Positions 60,912-64,000 of a stretch of 64,000 nt of DNA are shown piece by piece. This DNA is from Membranipora membranacea. Lineage: Eukaryota > Bryozoa > Gymnolaemata > Cheilostomatida > Membraniporidae. The DNA lies in assembly GCA_914767715.1 (NCBI GenBank), contig OU612072.1, positions 16,306,001 through 16,370,000 of the forward strand. The letters are read 5' to 3'. How positions within the stretch are numbered: the stretch's first letter is position 1; every line of letters starts with the position of its first letter. The notes beneath the pieces were generated by a model that was given only the letters and a program-made list of their open reading frames with translations, was not told where the DNA came from and searched no databases. A program made the translations under genes and the position numbers.

Positions 60912-61762
60912 TTGCTCAAGAGAAACACAACCGGACATTCAATATTTAATTTACGCTTAAATTAATTTTCAACTTCAATATAATAGTGTAAACCTGATTT
61001 CCACTGTGATCATTGATAAGACATTTTCTGACAGTTAAAGTAAAGCCTTATTTTAATCCATCAAGCCTAATTGTAAATTCAGCTTTCATGTAAATGTCAT
61101 ACAATCTTTGGATAATAGTTTCTCAAATGCTTACTTATTAGGCTGTCGTGTATTTTGATGACCACCAATACTAGGTATATTTTTCATGGGCTTGTGTCAG
61201 TATGAATTTCGCGAATTACTTTCTGAATCAATGACCGCTTGATTATGAAAAATTTCTGTCAGTTGTGATTTAACTCCTCACTTCAATCCATCTTGCCTAT
61301 TTACAATCTCAGCTTTCACGTAATAAACTACATGTTTGAATCTCAAAATGTGCTGTTGTATTCCTAATGAATCTATGAATATCACCAGTTATACAACTCG
61401 AGTCGCAGATTTTGTCTGATTAAATAGAATAACATCACAAAATGATCACTTGGTTGAGAAAATTCAAACCAAAAAAGAAAGTCCATATTTTGCGCCCGGT
61501 CTCAATTATTGCAATTCTGAGACAAAATAGATCTTGTCATCTCGACTTTACTGCTGTGCAATCTTAGCTTGTGCTGTTTCCTAATGAATATATAAATATC
61601 ACCAGTTATACATCTCGAGTTGCAATTGTTTGAAGTTGGTATTGTTATCCTGTATCAATATTGCTTTGTAAATCCTGACAATGAATGGCATGGACTACAT
61701 TGTTATTTGGGAAGATAACTCTTACAAATAAGTCCTTGTACGTCGCGAACAAAATCTGTAGT

Positions 61763-62163
61763 GAGCGCTGCTTAGATAAATCCTTGCACTAGCTATAACC
61801 TGTGATATATGGTGTAATGAACCAGCAAGTGACTGCCATTCCTCAACACGTGGTGTCCTCCTAGACAGGAATTGATTGAGTTTACAGATCATTTTGTCTC
61901 TCTTTCCTGATGGGATATACATAAGCATTCTCTCAGCATCAATACCAATCCCCAAAAACACCAAGCTCTTCACTGGCCTCACGGTTTTATACGGTGCAAT
62001 AGGCACTCCGGTAGCCTCACACAATTCCTCAAAAACACTTCATCTCGTTAGCAAATCAAACAGACATACACGATCACTTCGTAGCAACTGTGCAATAATT
62101 AAACCCTCATTTAGATCAAACCTAGGCAAATCAGCCTTTTTAAATATTTTCATACATTTGTAA
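61763..62163 (-). pseudogene. DIRS-like reverse-transcriptase fragment, right half of a split retroelement
   Basis: The minus-strand frame encodes LCEATGVPIAPYKTVRPVKS then LVFLGIGID, a run MYIPSGKRDKMICKLNQFLS and WQSLAGSLHHISQVIASARI. These are the thumb and connection blocks of DIRS/gypsy-type RTs (PL.PEKT...LTFLGI.LDT; LQSL.G.L..A..V). The sequence upstream (62041-62163) is compatible but separated by a stop and probably a deletion. It ends exactly at the CACTA-like terminus and resumes at 51182. Confidence 0.8.
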
Positions 62164-62164
62164 C

Positions 62165-62459
62165 TAAATCAACCAAGCCTCATGAATCATTATCATTTAA
62201 TCCCACCTAATGTTGTTAACTTGTATTTTTGTTTGCCACTCTCTGTTTCTTCTTTTCTTTTTTCATCTTATTCATGCAATTTATGATACCATGCTTTCAT
62301 TATCCTACACACTATATAGTATGTAACACCCTACCACTTATATCTTTTTATTCAATTCTTTTTTTGTATCTATGTTAATGTGTATGAGGTCAACAAGTTA
62401 TTTTTAATTTGCTTTAATTATAAACTTTTAGAAAACCTCAATAAATAAATAAATAAATA
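62165..62459 (+). mobile_element. LINE 3' UTR with (AATA)n tail
   Basis: A pyrimidine-rich stretch ends in 'aaaacctcaataaataaataaataaataa'. The 'acctcaataaata' repeat tail is characteristic of CR1/L2/Rex1-type LINE 3' ends. No ORF remains. Confidence 0.55.
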
Positions 62460-63736
62460 AACTAAGGAGTCACTAATCCTACTGAATAACTGGCATGAAC
62501 TAGACACTCTCATAGGCATCATCATATCCACATAGTACTCGTCCTCGATGTATATACCTCAAGAGGGGTGAACCCGATAACAGGAGCACATGTCAATACA
62601 ATTCCAAGAGCAAAACAAATAGCAATACTAAGCAGGTTCACATAAAAGAAAAAAGTTCCAGCCTGACAGGCGTGCAAATAGGGGATCCAGTCCCTAGTGC
62701 AACAGGCGGCCCCATCGGGCCCTCTCAAGTTTCATGAGGAATTTATTTTCACTTAGCGTCCCCTTCGGGCCCTTCTCAAGTTACATGAGGATATTATTAT
62801 ATTGCTTTAGGCACTTCCCCTAGTTACAAGAGGGAAACTTCATTACTTGCTCCTTGAGCTACCTCAATTTACCAGAGGTTTAGTTTACCTACATAATTAA
62901 ATACTAGAAGAGATTCATAATAAATCCGTCCAATATAAATTATTTATCATGTTAAATAATTAAGCCCTAACAACCTTAGCTTTAGGTAGTCAGTCTGCCA
63001 ATATAATAAAAGTACGGAGTATCATTAATCAAGGCTTCAAGCAATATCACATATGTGTGCTGCAAACAAGGTCCATCAATCAAGCCACTGACAATACGGG
63101 CACAGTGACTATAAAAATTCTTGTCCTTATATTACACAGTGCAACAAAACCATTGCTCATATTCCTTCAAGAATTCGTTGGTTGCAATATAAAACTATGA
63201 GGATCGACCAATACTGCTCATCAAAAGCCGGCAAAACTTTAGTAAGTGCTGCAAGCATCTCCGTTTTGCTAATATAATAATTTCATCATTGGATGCAATA
63301 AACCAATACCAAAAGGGCTGAGCGAGTTATTGTTCAAGTTAAGCAACAAAGATATGAAATAAAGGCATAAAGTTAGCTAAGACCCTTTACAAACATAAGA
63401 TGTATCATTATAATTCATTTTTATTTTTATATATCAAAATAAATGAATGTATAAATATTCAGTAAGGCTGAGCGATAAGATATAAACATGATCATAGTAA
63501 CAGAAGAGGAAAAATGCATCATAGCTGTGAAGAAAAGGAGAGGTATGAATAAAAATGATGATTTGGTATAACCGCTCTACTATGGTCGTAAACAGGTGAT
63601 CAAATGGATAAATTTTAATGTGATATATAGCTTTTTAAAACTGTTCAACCTTGGTTCAACAACGCATATAGATCATTGCCAGGCAAACAACAACAGCCAT
63701 TATTAACAAAAATAAGGTCGATAGAGTTTCTCTATT
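62460..63736. other. Repeat-derived DNA leading into the TRIM C 3' flank
   Basis: 62690-62880 shows loosely repeated 'cccttcgggccc.tctcaagtt.catgagga' phrases. From about 63240 the text matches the TRIM 3' flanks at 16400-17100 and 36900-37380 ('gataaacatgatc', 'gcgataagatataaac', 'actatggt'). Nothing coding was recognised. Confidence 0.45.
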
Positions 63737-63876
63737 TCATTCAGTGAGAATTTCATACATGCACACAGATTTCTCAATGAATGTAGGAACTACGAGTGTT
63801 TTACCGTACAGACATAAATCAAGAATAAGTGATTTAGACTTCTTTGCTGGATTAGTCAGTACTCTGTTCATATTTC
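63737..63876 (-). CDS. Last exon of a third TRIM-like gene (copy C), cut by the window edge
   Basis: On the minus strand the acceptor tcattttcag precedes a 140-bp frame giving NMNRVLTNPAKKSKSL, LDLCLYGKTLVVPTF and VCMYEILTE, then TGA. Its length (140 bp), phase and sequence equal the final propeller exon of TRIM A and B. The rest of the gene should lie beyond 64000. Whether it is intact cannot be judged here. Confidence 0.8.
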
Positions 63877-64000
63877 CTGAAAATGACAATTATACCGGGT
63901 ATACAATCATGTAACTACAATATAAGTAGAGGACGAAAACTCCTGAAATAAATCTCCTACACTCAAGTTTGTAGAGGGAAGAACATGTTCATATATATAT

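Larger units (their letters stand above)
51243..61762. mobile_element. CACTA-like (En/Spm) DNA transposon, ~10.5 kb
   Basis: The right end, read inward, is cactacagattttgttcgcg. The left end is the same except that the first base is t. Terminal inverted repeats continue with high similarity for ~300 bp (51243-51560; 61762-61440) and more loosely to about 51820 and 61030. Within them, 'gtataactggtgatattta' occurs twice per end as subterminal repeats. The interior encodes a Tnp2-type transposase (minus) and a divergent second protein (plus). The element splits a DIRS-like retroelement. No 3-bp target duplication is visible (gtc versus agc), consistent with the rearranged left flank. Confidence 0.88.

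Noticed and set aside
62522-62728. Hydrophobic minus-strand open frame as a membrane protein
   Set aside because: Short, no clear start context, adjacent to repeat debris of the retroelement region. No family signature was recognised.

Overview
The window is nuclear DNA of an animal. Genes are split by short introns with GT...AG borders, the DNA is AT-rich, and it is crowded with transposons, tRNA-derived SINEs, hairpin elements and (TA)n tracts. Two intact TRIM-like genes (RING, two B-boxes, coiled coil, beta-propeller) and pieces of a nuclear mitoribosomal L4 gene confirm a metazoan. The mix of compact genes, TRIM paralogues, DIRS-like and CACTA-like elements would suit an early-branching invertebrate such as a sponge. 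That placement is a guess from gene content.

Layout. 1-6.8 kb: no recognised gene; a hairpin element, a ~91-bp tandem repeat holding a SINE, and a satellite of ~22-bp units that becomes a 67-bp higher-order repeat. 6.8-13.5 kb (+): a 14-exon gene for a 690-residue secreted protein with three tandem 10-cysteine domains, Asn/Gln/Gly 9-residue-repeat linkers and a C-terminal chitin-binding-type-2-like domain. I know no described family for the repeat domain; it is the best novelty candidate. 14.3-22.2 kb (-): a decayed TRIM fragment, then intact TRIM gene A (657 aa). 23.7-36.4 kb (-): two duplicated blocks, each with a damaged MRPL4 copy and a LINE remnant; a hAT-like element sits in one block and a gag-like fragment lies between them. 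36.4-42.8 kb (-): intact TRIM gene B (659 aa). 44-48.4 kb: one orphan exon, a diverged ~290-bp tandem repeat and a LINE interrupted by a SINE. 48.8-50.7 kb: another TRIM 3' flank carrying a TTAA-bounded inverted-repeat element. 50.7-62.2 kb: a DIRS-like retroelement remnant split by a 10.5-kb CACTA-like transposon with terminal inverted repeats, a nine-exon Tnp2-type transposase and a divergent second gene. 63.7-64 kb: last exon of a third TRIM paralogue cut by the window edge.

How the parts relate. The TRIM and MRPL4 blocks are segmental duplicates, so each serves as an 'empty site' reference for insertions in the other. In this way the hAT-like element, the TTAA element, a LINE fragment and a SINE can each be shown to be insertions. 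The CACTA transposase and the divergent gene are probably the two proteins of one element. All coordinates of spliced genes were derived by hand from splice signals, reading phase and paralogue comparison; no database search was run.
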